From Glaciecola amylolytica (GTDB lineage: Bacteria > Bacteroidota > Bacteroidia > Flavobacteriales_D > Crocinitomicaceae): a stretch of DNA of 64,000 bases. Numbering within the stretch: the first letter of the stretch is position 1; the number at the start of each line of letters is the position of its first letter. The stretch covers positions 558,001-622,000 of the forward strand of contig CP034120.1 in NCBI GenBank assembly GCA_003856375.1. Reading direction: 5' to 3'. Positions 28,501 to 37,603 of this stretch are shown one piece after another. The translations under genes were made by a program, and so were the position numbers. The notes under the pieces are model-generated. The model was not told the origin of the DNA. It saw only the letters and a list, made by a program, of their open reading frames with translations, and did no database searches.

Positions 28501-29123
28501 CCGGGAAAGGACATACAGGGAACAAAAGTTTGTTGGTGGCAACTGTTGATGGTGCTAAATTTCTTCAAAGAAGACTTAATTTGTCGGAAGGAAAAGAATA
28601 CCAATTCTCAGGATGGTTCAGTACGGCAGATATTCAATCATTACAAACACTTCACAATAGCAGCACTTACTTTGAGTCGCCATTTAAAGTAGAGTTTTTA
28701 AATGCTTCAAATGTGGTCATGTCGGCAAATACAATTACCTGTGATGAAGCAGAGATTCTTCAGGGAACTTTCGTTGACGACTGGCAAAAATTCACGATCA
28801 ATTTTGTGATGCCTGCCGGAGCTAAATATGTAAGATTTACACTGCCGCGTACCAATGAAGTATTTGATCCGAATCTTCCAAACGGAGGAGATTATACTCA
28901 GTATGCGCTGTTTGACGATTTACGTGTTCAGCCGCGTGATGCGAGCATGGAAACCTATGTTTATAACAATGATAATCAACGTTTGGAGGCTGAATTAGAT
29001 GAGAATAACTATGCTACATTCTTCTATTATGATGACGAGGGACAATTGTTTTTGGTGAAGCAGGAAACGGAGAAGGGAATCATCACAGTTAAAGAGTCAA
29101 GAAGTTCATTTAAAAAGAATTAA
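22593..29123 (+). CDS. Giant SpvB-like / YD-repeat-associated exported protein
   Basis: The 2176-aa product has a signal peptide (about residues 1-34, ending AVFA). The start of the mature part (about 45-115, with MVDPFTGDFTYNIPLFNLPGP and LAYHSGIQMDQEASWVGLGWN, in parts) resembles the N-terminal region of SpvB/TcaC-type proteins. The long middle is beta-rich and repetitive. It carries cysteine-poor shell-type segments, such as LPSGGKYEIKYES near residue 915. A jelly-roll, CBM-like domain (about 1960-2125) precedes one YD-like repeat (EAELDENNYATFFYYDDEGQLF). No T9SS sorting domain is present. It may form a hollow shell or surface filament beside the RHS protein. The domain calls rest on a few motifs. 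Confidence 0.72.
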   Translation: MILKIRETKAVKGLTFLLVFQLLIDSMGLNAVFAGDGGPSQPEVQSFEPISTNQMVDPFTGDFTYNIPLFNLPGPNGGYPVNLAYHSGIQMDQEASWVGLGWNINMGTINRQVRNLPDDFQGETVKIKTDQKPNWTVSAGLKGTLELIGFNPIDAMYVVPTISAGARFYYNNYRGFGYSGDFGLSLKVRKIYTDGNVSTGKSNISGDLGFNIKKDSREGISGSVTVGFSNDKGNLKSASVSTGFTQSGWQKDLNISAGFKLTKKIAQNDGSTKIRSAMYGAGSSLSFAKPVVLITSPQAMRGGAGSFVLKTGINLFGVFPKSDFNIGFELSKLKNKNKEVNYKGVGYLYYQNNTTTSEEEDFRVKDVSVENEGLIHKDSRRLAIPTLTYDNYSVTGQGIGSSFRPYRAEIGNADDPNVHSEMHSGNLGIDLAPPAALNIRFGIDAGYSFSGTTLKPWPQSPISQHTSYADGSMLKSVYFQKYGEHAHDDLTANYGAVIASNQPVAYALNADDGFYKIENLNQQGNTVVSNFSRTTRKKRAEDIESYTNSMILDGTQTVIPEFKVKYYNTASVTGYNSANAIDYDGIRSALSGPQIGAFVARNESGMRYVYALPAQNKKERDVVFSASESTANVNSAQLIPVPSDYKVAGTSKYYNSVEKGSYAHSHLLTSILGADYVDLDNAKGPSDGDLGYWVKFSYFKAHDNFKWKSPYKGVNYSRGYKTSFKDGTVNYSYGEKEVWYVATVETKTHVAEFIVSNRPDCRQSAGESSSDPDSDPNKAYKQLDKINVYLKSERYPNGVFNGAAKPIQTCHFQYFTSSNSLCKGTPDNPSGGGKLTLEKVWFTYRNNQSGATNPYVFDYYKTVGGQEVQYSKFAVDRWGNYKPYSNIEDPYNDPYLDKAANDERVSLWNLKSIALPSGGKYEIKYESDTYAYVQNEVAMQMFKVANMGPYRDSYGQINTGDNKISCDKNDPPENRRVYFKLEKPIPMSYNSTQKQEEIRKYIKPGEYLFFKVDINLTKASDSKELVAGYSKVGNIGVDETSYDGSNYLWGFVELEPLKVDGKDTQYHPFTEVGARHIRYNQPDILVDNLAGADMDNLNKGTAKTIATSLISAVASFGSDFKNYTESLYGNGNKRLSEIDLNTSYLRMRTPDKIKYGGGHRVREILVYDNWENSFTTPGTESGSVYGTVYEYDITDANGVKTSSGVATYEPLIGGDENPMRNPVKGWEEKNILAKNVATTYSEEPGNESVFPGASVGYSSVRILSKNTADKKANFNGSNIVHYGGISVQEFYTAKDFPVITKVTELETDKTFRKSRLIIPAVFVNIDRLRMAATQGYYIETNDMHGKPKGAKELALVGPNDEQLISTVEYDYFDEEKLTTNRAGETFITRSLKNNVNVLLSDINTDDMTKAKILPDATIATDIEFIPRTQYIEKKNTSVNLEINVETFIPLALLYPIPAMNYQAERIGTVVTNKIVSKSGIVKKIIASQKGSTMETESLVFDDLTGNPLLMSVTNDYGDKVYSYSVLAKDVYDRSGASYRNIGMEAFVNPSGSVTNGVQTFTLENTADLSKFVKGDQILLVPVTAAGANDGGRPKAVAYCLDLTATTLRLELNQTLSQRYKLVVIQSGRKNNLLTPVSRITALSNPTINRTVISCSDKRSGDLGNYKVRTINNVINIDASELGEFWYKDTRQINSIPTTWYNNALYSKGFGGNFQPVRNYIYVDNRTQSSEVDLRHDGIMNNVALFDFDQILATPGLAECGTKWRLSDQINLLNPSSISIETKDILNVHAAALYGRNGFEPIAIAENAKNAEIGFENFEEYTTQFIDIDNNSTNNLNFYATNVNSSTPVLMENRYEISGDGVSGRSNAPAAFTTDHTSIVIRLHIDALNTIVSGNPVSYPKQEVLVRVSAANFTSITSGGGQTNFQFSGIDPLLNIPGGIAQRNWRGEMFLGKNIPNPGLSGTLNSVELFTGKGHTGNKSLLVATVDGAKFLQRRLNLSEGKEYQFSGWFSTADIQSLQTLHNSSTYFESPFKVEFLNASNVVMSANTITCDEAEILQGTFVDDWQKFTINFVMPAGAKYVRFTLPRTNEVFDPNLPNGGDYTQYALFDDLRVQPRDASMETYVYNNDNQRLEAELDENNYATFFYYDDEGQLFLVKQETEKGIITVKESRSSFKKN

Positions 29124-29124
29124 G

Positions 29125-29823
29125 TTGAAAGGAGTTTTTTTTTCTTGTTTGTTGACACTTCTTTGTGGAGGTATGTTGTTTGCTCAGGATTTGAGCAAGG
29201 AATTTCAACAAATTTATAGTAAGCTGGACCAATTGAAAACGTTTCAATTTGTGGTTGATTATTCTTCTAATGATACCAGTGAGTTTAAAGAAGAAGGGGG
29301 AATAAGCGTGTTGTTTACTCCTGACGGATATTTCTATCAGACAAATTTCTGTGAACTTGTTATCAATAAAGGAAATACCATTTTGATTGATGAAGATGAA
29401 CGGATCATTCGGTATTCTCAAAATGAAGAGTTGGATAAAAGTGTACAATCTGTTACAACAGGAATGTTGTTGAATCAGATTGATACTTTGGTTACGAAGG
29501 CAGATTCGGTTTATTTCTCGTTTGATGGATTAGACCGGGTGTATTACCTGAGATTTGCCAATCAATATTTCAATTTGGTGGAAATGAGGTTTAGCGGCGA
29601 CATGCTTAAACACATCGATTATTATTATAACTCAGATTTTGTCGGAACGAAGGGGTTGAAAGTCAGTAATAAAATTACATTGAATACGCAGCCAGTCTTT
29701 GATCCGAACATCCTGCGAACCGACTTTTACTTTGTTGAAAAAGATAATCAGATAATACCGAAAGAGGATTTTGCTTCTTACAGGATCGAAAAGAGCGAAT
29801 CAGTCAATTCAATATTAAAATAA
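29125..29823 (+). CDS. Exported LolA-like protein
   Basis: The 232-aa product starts at a TTG 1 bp after the stop of the giant gene and has a signal peptide (residues 1-20, ending LFAQ). The remainder is a run of beta strands with an opening helix (LSKEFQQIYSKLDQLKTFQF), the pattern of LolA/LolB-type lipid-binding folds. No lipobox is seen. It lies 17 bp before the RHS gene. A periplasmic helper role for the giant proteins is possible; the fold assignment is tentative. Confidence 0.6.
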   Translation: MKGVFFSCLLTLLCGGMLFAQDLSKEFQQIYSKLDQLKTFQFVVDYSSNDTSEFKEEGGISVLFTPDGYFYQTNFCELVINKGNTILIDEDERIIRYSQNEELDKSVQSVTTGMLLNQIDTLVTKADSVYFSFDGLDRVYYLRFANQYFNLVEMRFSGDMLKHIDYYYNSDFVGTKGLKVSNKITLNTQPVFDPNILRTDFYFVEKDNQIIPKEDFASYRIEKSESVNSILK

Positions 29824-29840
29824 CCTATCAAATCTATACT

Positions 29841-32800
29841 ATGAATAAGATCTTGTTGTTTTCATTATCGATTCTTTGCTGTTTGTTTGCAAACACGCAG
29901 GAATTACTAACAAGTTCCCGATATCCGTTATCGGGAGTTGGATTGGGAAGTACAATTTTCATGGAAGATCCATTAAAGCCAATGGAGGTTTCCGGAAGCC
30001 ATAATGTTGATCGGCGTTTTCGATTGGAATTGGTTTATAATCGGAATACCCATAGTGATATTGTCGGGAGTACGAACTGGCGCTTGACAATGACTGTCAA
30101 AAATATACAGACTTCACAAGAAGAGCCTTTGACAGTTGAGTTTACACCAAGTGGAACTTCCCGTTACGTTTCCTGGGCTGATTTCAAAACTACCGGACAA
30201 GCTTTGGATTATAATATGACATGGTCGGTTACTCAAATGGTTATAGAGAAGTATAGCAGCGGATCTTCTTCCTGGGTAAGTGCCACCATTGCAGATTTAC
30301 CTCTTGCAGATATTCATCTGGAGGCACAGGTTTTTAATGATCGTATTGTTAAGCTGTCGAATACAGGGCCTAAGCTTTCTATTCTGAATGGGAATCAGTT
30401 GAGCTGGACGCATGTAGACGGAGGTATTGAATATGATGTGGAATGGGTTTTTATCCATGAGTCGGATCAGTTTACCTATTCTACTGCACAAAGCCCTTTT
30501 GATTTTAGAGAGCCTGTTCGTATTACAACTTTTAGACACAGTCATTTGTTGGATTTGGTTTACCCTAAGGGTACACTTTATTTTCGGGTTCGTGCCAGAG
30601 GATATGTTTTTAAAGGAGCAAGTAATAAAGAAGTTTATTCGAATGGATCCTGGTCTTATGCTAAGAAAACGGGTAGTGGTAACATGAGTTTGGCCATTAC
30701 TACTGATTTTGAATCGAAGAAGACCTGGCTGTACAATGTCGTTTATTCAGATAATGGATTGGCTCAGAGTTCGATGACTTATTATGACGGATCGCTTCGT
30801 GAGCGTCAGCAACTAACTCAACAGAAGAGCACAGGACAGGTAGTGGCAGAAGCAAGTTTATATGATTATGAAGGAAGACCAAGTGTTCAGGTTATTCCCA
30901 CACCGGTCAATACAAACTCTTTGAATTATTACAATAACTTACATCGCGATGCTGCCGGAGGTGCCTTTGATAAATCAGACTTTGATTTGGGAACAAGTGC
31001 TCCTATGGGAACTGCAAGCGGGGCAGGACGTTATTATAGCTCGGATAATGATTTGACGGATCCATTTAAAGCACAGATCCCGAATGCAGAAGGTTATCCT
31101 TATTTTCAAGGAATTGTCAGCAATGATAATCTGGGGCGTCCCAAAGTGGGATCGGGCTTTGGTCTGACTCACAGGATAGGTGGTAATCATGAGAATTACT
31201 TTTATTATGTGAAGCCAACGGATCGGGATTTACGGGAATTATTCGGTTCGAATGTGGGGGATTTATCACATTATGACAAACAGGTACTGGTTGATATGAA
31301 TGGCCAGGCTTCTACTACCTATACAGATCAATATGGTAGGATTGTTGCAACTGGCTTAATGAATGAAGCGCCGCAAAATTTAGTTCCTTTAGATAACAAC
31401 CCGGCAGGAGTTCCAATAACAACGGTATCGAGTTTGATGCCGATGAATCAGATTACAACCGATGCAAACGGGAATCTTCAAAGTGTTGTCGATTACACAC
31501 ATTTGAACCTGGGAACGAATACCATTACCTTAACATATGACTTGGTTCATGGTGGGATTAATTCGATCGGAGAATATTTTGGAACAAGTTGCGCTTCGTG
31601 TTTTTACGAACTTGAAATTCGTGTATTTGCACCGAACGGATCTTTGGTTGATTTGGCTTACAATTCTCAGACGGTCAGTGGTTCTCCGATGAATGTGATT
31701 CGAGAGCGTTATTCTGCTGATCAGTTGAATTGTGCTTCACCGAGTTTTGACCCTGCATTAGCAGTTGTAACCAAAACACTTACATTGAGCCAGCAGGGAG
31801 AATACCGCATTCAGAAAACGCTTCGTGTGGATCAGCAGGCGGTAGCAAATTATATTTCTACAACGGGAATGAACCTTCCCGGAGCTCCCGATTTGAATGA
31901 CTACCTGGATTCTTATTTATTGAATGTGGTGACTACTGGTTGTGGCTTTGATTGTCAATCATACTATGAACAGGAATGTCGGGAAGATTTGGGATTACCA
32001 ATAACAGGTCCATCCAGTGCTTTCACAACACAGCAGCAAATAGATCTGGCAAATTGTATTGGCAGTAAATGTTCGAGTGCTACATCTGTAGATGGAGTGA
32101 TGGATGAAATTTCAGATGATCCGGCGCAGTGTGACATGCTTCTGAATGTGTTGAAAACAGATGTTTCTCCCGGAGGTTGGGTGTTTGAAACCGATGCTGT
32201 CTGGAGAGCAAACAGTGCTAATTGGGATCATAACTACGTAAAAGAAGATGGATCAGGAAATTTCAATCCTACCAGTTTAGCTGATTTGGAAGCAAATTGG
32301 GAAACCAGTTGGTGGAATAATACTTCATTGATTGCAAGCCATCCGGAATATTGCCACTATCAAAAATGTGTCACGCTTTCTGCTTTGAAAGGGTATTTGT
32401 ATACGATTAATAGTGTAACATCACTTTCTGCTGCACAACCTGTTTATATTAATGGTTCGGGAGATATGATCGTATCGAATGATCCTATTTCAGGTCATCC
32501 TTTATATTCTTCAGGCTTTAGTTCTTTTTTATCCGGATTGAACAATAACTTCCAGGGAACTGGAGGAAGCATTTACGATTATGTTCTGACAATGATCAGC
32601 AGCTATCCGGATTTGTTTAAAGATGCTTCAGGTGTTTTGCTTCCTAATCCAAGTACGGCATTAGATAATCGCATCTGGATGTATGTTCGTTCGATCTATA
32701 TGGGAGAACGTGAGAAATACATCGAACAGAATTATTCACCAAGTTGTGCTTATCTGGATAATCCGAATGCAAACTTTATAGATCCGCAAATCAATACTCC

Positions 32801-35800
32801 GGGAGCAAATCCAGCAATGGATTATATCGGAGCAATGGACGGAGATTGCGGAGAAATCTGTTCAAACAATGTAGCAGTTTGGATGAGTGCTATCACAGCT
32901 GATTGTGATAACCTGACACAGACGCAGTTGAATACGATACAAAATCAATTGCAGAGCTATTGTTTGAGTGACTGTGATGGTCTTTCAAACATGTTTGGCT
33001 CGATTCAGATGAGTGACATTTTGAATGGGAATACTTATTTGCAGGCTGTTCAGGGAGTTTTAACATCAGCTTCTTGTTCTCTGAATTTGAGCTCGATGGC
33101 AGTAGATGATACTTGCTCAAATCCTCAAACGATCACCTATCCGGGAGTCATGGTATTGGGAAGTATCAATAATGCCCGGGTAAGTTTACTTACAAGTCTT
33201 GCAGCAGATTTAAATGGTTCAGTAGTTCACTACAACCAATTCTTTACTTCCCCATTGATCTATTCATTGGCGAATGCAGCTACCTTATTCAGTTATGCTC
33301 ACTGGACTTCTACCAACATGCAAATCAGATTGGTTAATGGAGTTACAACCCTTGCTACCTACAATGTCCAGGATCTGGCTTCTATTGAGATAGTCAATTA
33401 CACGATCAGTGGTATTAATTTAAGTTTCAACATTAAGGTGACTCTTCTGAATGGAACGACAGTCTTTTACACTATTAATAGTTTTGGTCTTCGAAACAGC
33501 AGTGGAAGCTGGAATTCCTTCGAATTGGATAAGACTAGCGGAACAAGGAACATTACTTATGAATACTGTGCTCCGGATTTGAGTCCTTATGATGAGGAAT
33601 TTTCATTGCAGGAATGGGTTGACGATTGTGTGGAAGATGTTTTGGCAGAAGCAACAACCTTGGCGAACGTTCATTTTGCACAAGACTATGAAAACTTTAT
33701 TAACGGATTGGCACTTTCTTTTTCGACTTCTTGTTTCGGAGGAAATCTTCAGGAGCAGTTTTCGATTACCTATGGTAAGTGCGAATATTACTATACCTTG
33801 TATTACTACGATCAGGCAGGAAATTTGGTTCAGACAGTTCCTCCTGCAGGAGTACACATTACGGCGGCTTCAGGTTTCAACGCTCAGGGAGTTTGGGACG
33901 GAGTTACTCAACCAACACATCGTTTAAAAACGAATTATACTTACAATTCATTAAATCAACTTTTTAAAACGAACACTCCTGACGGTGGAGTGTCTCAAAT
34001 TTGGTATAATAGTGCTCAGCAGCCTCGTTTTTCACAAACTGCCAGTCAGCTTGCACAAGGACGTATCAGTTATTCTAAATACGATGCTTTGGGGCGTTCG
34101 GTGGAATCAGGAGAATTCGGTTCTACACCAATAGGAAGTGCTATAGGCTATGTGGATGTTAATACCTACCCAACAGCGACAACGACTTATCCGAACTATT
34201 CTGTAATAAAAACAGTTTATCACAAACAAACTCTTGCTTTGAATAGTGCTTTGGGCTGGAATCCGAAGGATCTGAACAATCGGGTGGCGGCAGTACTGGC
34301 TTACGAATCTCATAAAGGAGTTGATGCCAATTATGACAATGCGATTTTCTATAATTATGATATTATGGGAAATGTGAAGCAATTGCTGACGGATATCCCA
34401 TTGATGGGAGCAAATAATCGTTATAAAACTATTGATTATCAATATGATGTTTACTCGGGCAACATGTTGAAAGTAACCTATCAGAAGGAAAAAGAAGATC
34501 AATTGTTACATCGCTACAGTTATGATGATGATAACCGTTTGGTAACTACTCAGACTTCCCGTGACGGGGTGAAATGGGATATGGATGCACAGTACTATTA
34601 TTATTTGCACGGTCCATTGGCACGCACGGAATTGGGAGAAGATAAGGTTCAAGGTCTGGATTATGCTTATACCCTTCAGGGCTGGCTGAAAGGAGTAAAC
34701 AGTAATTCCCTGGTTGCGACTCGTGATATGGGACGTGATGGAGGTACTCAGACACATAAAAATCGTTATGTTGCTCAGGATGCATTTGGTTATAGTTTGA
34801 CTTATTATAACTCTGAAACAGAGGTTGATTATAAACCGATTGTTACTCCAAGTGCTGCCACAAACTGGCTTTCCGGATCGGAGAATGCATTTTTGACGGG
34901 AACAACTGCTCAGGTAAATCTGTACAATGGGAATATCCGTGCAATGGTAACAGCTATTCGCAAACCGGATAACAATTTATTAGGGAATGTTGCACGTGTT
35001 TATAAGTACGATCAATTGAACCGCTTGAAAGAAGCTCAAACCTATACGGCTGCAAATCAAGTTGCGAATAACGCCTGGACAGGAGCTTTGACTACGAATG
35101 CTCATTTTAGTTCTTACAGCTATGATTTGAATGGAAACATTAATGCTTTCAACCGACGAAATGATGCCGGTAACTGGATGGATCAGATGAGCTATGGATA
35201 TGATAAATCAGGAACAGAATTAGTATCCAATCGTTTGTATCATATAGATGAACCTAACAGTTTATCAGGAGTGTCCACGGATGATATTGATTACATGGGA
35301 ACCATGGTAACCGGGATCAACGTCAATCACCCAACTTTGGGGAATAATTATGTGTATGATGCGTCAGGTCGTTTGATCAAGGATAAGCAGGAGCAGATAG
35401 AAAGTATTGTATGGAATGCCCAAAGCAAGGTTTCAAAAATCATCCGTTCTCCGGGAAGTATTAAATCCGATTTAGAATTCCGTTACAATGGAATGGGGCA
35501 CCGTGTTGTGAAGATTGTAAAACCTAAAAATGCGAATGGAACAATCAATACTGCTCAGATCAAGACGACGTATTATTCCTTAGATGCTCAGGATAATTTG
35601 ATAGCAACCTATACCCAGATGGGGGATGTTGCAACAACCTTTGCATCAACCGGATTGAATAATACTGCGATGATGCTGGAAGATTTCCATCTTTATGGAG
35701 CTTCCCGTTTGGGAATCCAGGTGGTTGATAAGACTTTAAGTACAACCGCAAATGTTTCATTTACCAGCTCTGATAACCGTGCTTCGGCATTGCTTCGTAC

Positions 35801-37373
35801 AACGTTGACTACTTATTCTGCTTCGGGAACCACGTATGTTCAATATCGTTTGGGAACTGGTACTTTGCTCAATGACCCATATGCGTGGAATACCGCTTTG
35901 GGACTGGATGCGAACGTAAACGGATTACTAAAAGCAATTAACAGCAAAACAGTTGCCACTGATGTGAGTGCATCGTTATGGTATGACAAGAATGCTTCAG
36001 GAACGGTTTATATCGAATTAATGTTCGGGCAGCCGGGGAACTGGTTGAATCAGACTTTGACTGTTTTGACCGGAACAACTGCTTCCGTGGCTGATAATAA
36101 TGCCTTAACAACAGGAGCACATATGGCCCGCCAATTTGGTTATGGTGTCAATAAAGGAACCGTAACAGTTGGAACCAAACGTTATGAATTGATAAATCAT
36201 TTGGGGAATGTTCTTGCAACGATCTCCGATCGTAAGTGGGGAGTAGATGACGGAGTATATACCCTGGGTACAGGAGTCAAAACTTCCTCTTCTCCGGACA
36301 AGATAACGGATTACTACATCGCCACTGTTTTGACTTATTCCGATTACGATCCTTTCGGAACGCAGCAATCAGGAAGATTCGGAGGAGAAGATTATCGTTA
36401 CGGATTTAACGGTATGGAAGAAGACCTGGAGGTAAAAGGACAGGGAAATAGTTATACTACTGAATGGCGTCAATATGATCCGAGGTTAGGAAGATGGTTG
36501 AGTATGGAACCGCTTGCGGCTGAGATGCCGTCTCAGTCACCGTATTCGTTTGCTAACAACAACCCGATCTACGGAAGTGATCCGGATGGTGATATCTGTC
36601 TCCCATGTATGTTGTTGAATGGTCTTTTGGATTTCGGAGGACAAATACTTGGAGGGATGGCACAAGGAATGTCCTTTAGTGAGTCTCTTTCAGAAGTGAG
36701 CTGGTGGTCTGTTGGTTGGAGCGTTCTGGAGGGGGCGAGCCCTGGTGGGGTGGCAAAAACGATTGCTAAATTTGTTAAAAACCCGGTATTTAAACCGTTT
36801 ATAGATGAGATTATTTCAGCTGTTGCTGATGCAATCGGTGAATACATTGATGATGGTGAATTTAGTACCGAAGAATATCTTAAAACACTTTTATATGGTA
36901 AAGTAGCTGATAAAGTAACAAAGAATATCAAGACTAAAAAGGCTGTAAATTATAAAAAGGCATTGAAGCAGCATAAGAGGACAGCAGATCGTGCCAAACG
37001 GGTAGCAGCAGGTAAAAATGCCAGACAAACCAGAAAAACGGCTGCTAAGAAAACGGAACAGAAGGTGAAAAAGACGGAACAGAAGTTGCATTATCACAAT
37101 GAAGTACCGGCTAAGGTTGCAAAAGAGTCTTTGAAAGTTGTGGGCAAGGCATCTGAAGAAAATATGAAGAAACAGCAGGAGGAGACGAAAGAGACGAAGC
37201 AAAAGACTTCGGATAAGGGAATTCCGACAGTTTATACTTCTGGATCGGATGAATGGAAACCTGTTGGAGAGAGGTATAAAAAGGAAGGAAGTTCCCTTTG
37301 GTATCAATTAGAACAAAAAACAAATGCGGATGGAACCGTTGAAAAAAGGGAAAGAGGATTACCAATTTTCTAA
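29841..37373 (+). CDS. Giant RHS-repeat protein with variable C-terminal tail
   Basis: The 2510-aa product has a signal peptide (about residues 1-21). Fibronectin-like segments near 165-260 are followed by many YD-type repeats, such as YTYNSLNQLFKT, YSKYDALGRSVESG and YKYDQLNRLKEA. The RHS-associated core (about 2110-2246) includes LINHLGNVLATISDRK, YDPRLGRWLSMEPL and PYSFANNNPIYGSDPDGD. The final 264 residues are unrelated: a hydrophobic stretch, then a Lys/Thr/Gln-rich linker, then a short charged domain. In RHS polymorphic toxins this position holds the toxin, but I recognise no toxin family. No T9SS domain is present. Confidence 0.88.
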   Translation: MNKILLFSLSILCCLFANTQELLTSSRYPLSGVGLGSTIFMEDPLKPMEVSGSHNVDRRFRLELVYNRNTHSDIVGSTNWRLTMTVKNIQTSQEEPLTVEFTPSGTSRYVSWADFKTTGQALDYNMTWSVTQMVIEKYSSGSSSWVSATIADLPLADIHLEAQVFNDRIVKLSNTGPKLSILNGNQLSWTHVDGGIEYDVEWVFIHESDQFTYSTAQSPFDFREPVRITTFRHSHLLDLVYPKGTLYFRVRARGYVFKGASNKEVYSNGSWSYAKKTGSGNMSLAITTDFESKKTWLYNVVYSDNGLAQSSMTYYDGSLRERQQLTQQKSTGQVVAEASLYDYEGRPSVQVIPTPVNTNSLNYYNNLHRDAAGGAFDKSDFDLGTSAPMGTASGAGRYYSSDNDLTDPFKAQIPNAEGYPYFQGIVSNDNLGRPKVGSGFGLTHRIGGNHENYFYYVKPTDRDLRELFGSNVGDLSHYDKQVLVDMNGQASTTYTDQYGRIVATGLMNEAPQNLVPLDNNPAGVPITTVSSLMPMNQITTDANGNLQSVVDYTHLNLGTNTITLTYDLVHGGINSIGEYFGTSCASCFYELEIRVFAPNGSLVDLAYNSQTVSGSPMNVIRERYSADQLNCASPSFDPALAVVTKTLTLSQQGEYRIQKTLRVDQQAVANYISTTGMNLPGAPDLNDYLDSYLLNVVTTGCGFDCQSYYEQECREDLGLPITGPSSAFTTQQQIDLANCIGSKCSSATSVDGVMDEISDDPAQCDMLLNVLKTDVSPGGWVFETDAVWRANSANWDHNYVKEDGSGNFNPTSLADLEANWETSWWNNTSLIASHPEYCHYQKCVTLSALKGYLYTINSVTSLSAAQPVYINGSGDMIVSNDPISGHPLYSSGFSSFLSGLNNNFQGTGGSIYDYVLTMISSYPDLFKDASGVLLPNPSTALDNRIWMYVRSIYMGEREKYIEQNYSPSCAYLDNPNANFIDPQINTPGANPAMDYIGAMDGDCGEICSNNVAVWMSAITADCDNLTQTQLNTIQNQLQSYCLSDCDGLSNMFGSIQMSDILNGNTYLQAVQGVLTSASCSLNLSSMAVDDTCSNPQTITYPGVMVLGSINNARVSLLTSLAADLNGSVVHYNQFFTSPLIYSLANAATLFSYAHWTSTNMQIRLVNGVTTLATYNVQDLASIEIVNYTISGINLSFNIKVTLLNGTTVFYTINSFGLRNSSGSWNSFELDKTSGTRNITYEYCAPDLSPYDEEFSLQEWVDDCVEDVLAEATTLANVHFAQDYENFINGLALSFSTSCFGGNLQEQFSITYGKCEYYYTLYYYDQAGNLVQTVPPAGVHITAASGFNAQGVWDGVTQPTHRLKTNYTYNSLNQLFKTNTPDGGVSQIWYNSAQQPRFSQTASQLAQGRISYSKYDALGRSVESGEFGSTPIGSAIGYVDVNTYPTATTTYPNYSVIKTVYHKQTLALNSALGWNPKDLNNRVAAVLAYESHKGVDANYDNAIFYNYDIMGNVKQLLTDIPLMGANNRYKTIDYQYDVYSGNMLKVTYQKEKEDQLLHRYSYDDDNRLVTTQTSRDGVKWDMDAQYYYYLHGPLARTELGEDKVQGLDYAYTLQGWLKGVNSNSLVATRDMGRDGGTQTHKNRYVAQDAFGYSLTYYNSETEVDYKPIVTPSAATNWLSGSENAFLTGTTAQVNLYNGNIRAMVTAIRKPDNNLLGNVARVYKYDQLNRLKEAQTYTAANQVANNAWTGALTTNAHFSSYSYDLNGNINAFNRRNDAGNWMDQMSYGYDKSGTELVSNRLYHIDEPNSLSGVSTDDIDYMGTMVTGINVNHPTLGNNYVYDASGRLIKDKQEQIESIVWNAQSKVSKIIRSPGSIKSDLEFRYNGMGHRVVKIVKPKNANGTINTAQIKTTYYSLDAQDNLIATYTQMGDVATTFASTGLNNTAMMLEDFHLYGASRLGIQVVDKTLSTTANVSFTSSDNRASALLRTTLTTYSASGTTYVQYRLGTGTLLNDPYAWNTALGLDANVNGLLKAINSKTVATDVSASLWYDKNASGTVYIELMFGQPGNWLNQTLTVLTGTTASVADNNALTTGAHMARQFGYGVNKGTVTVGTKRYELINHLGNVLATISDRKWGVDDGVYTLGTGVKTSSSPDKITDYYIATVLTYSDYDPFGTQQSGRFGGEDYRYGFNGMEEDLEVKGQGNSYTTEWRQYDPRLGRWLSMEPLAAEMPSQSPYSFANNNPIYGSDPDGDICLPCMLLNGLLDFGGQILGGMAQGMSFSESLSEVSWWSVGWSVLEGASPGGVAKTIAKFVKNPVFKPFIDEIISAVADAIGEYIDDGEFSTEEYLKTLLYGKVADKVTKNIKTKKAVNYKKALKQHKRTADRAKRVAAGKNARQTRKTAAKKTEQKVKKTEQKLHYHNEVPAKVAKESLKVVGKASEENMKKQQEETKETKQKTSDKGIPTVYTSGSDEWKPVGERYKKEGSSLWYQLEQKTNADGTVEKRERGLPIF

Positions 37374-37415
37374 GATTTGGTTCTTGTAATTATAAACTGA
37401 TTAAACGTAAATAAT

Positions 37416-37469
37416 ACATTGCATTCTTGAAAAACGATTTTTGTAGATTTGTTTTTGGGAATGCAATGT
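37416..37469. repeat. 11-bp inverted repeat after the RHS gene
   Basis: ACATTGCATTC (37416-37426) and GAATGCAATGT (37459-37469) are exact inverted copies separated by 32 bases. The spacer contains TAGATTTG (37444-37451), which fits a -7 element. The arrangement suits an operator around a promoter for the next gene or a weak hairpin after the RHS operon. There is no T run after the second arm, so a terminator is unlikely. Confidence 0.4.
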
Positions 37470-37603
37470 TAGTTTATGATAAAATTGAATCCGGATCTTG
37501 AACGGAATGATCATGAATAAAGAGCACCAATTTTATCCTTGTCTTTAATGATTGTGTTTACACTTGTTGGAATTATTTACTTATCACTAAAACAGATTTT
37601 CGA

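Noticed and set aside
36891-37307. 138-aa minus-strand frame rich in Leu, Phe and Arg opposite the RHS tail, considered as an antisense toxin partner
   Set aside because: Explained as the mirror of Lys-rich coding; no start context or family.
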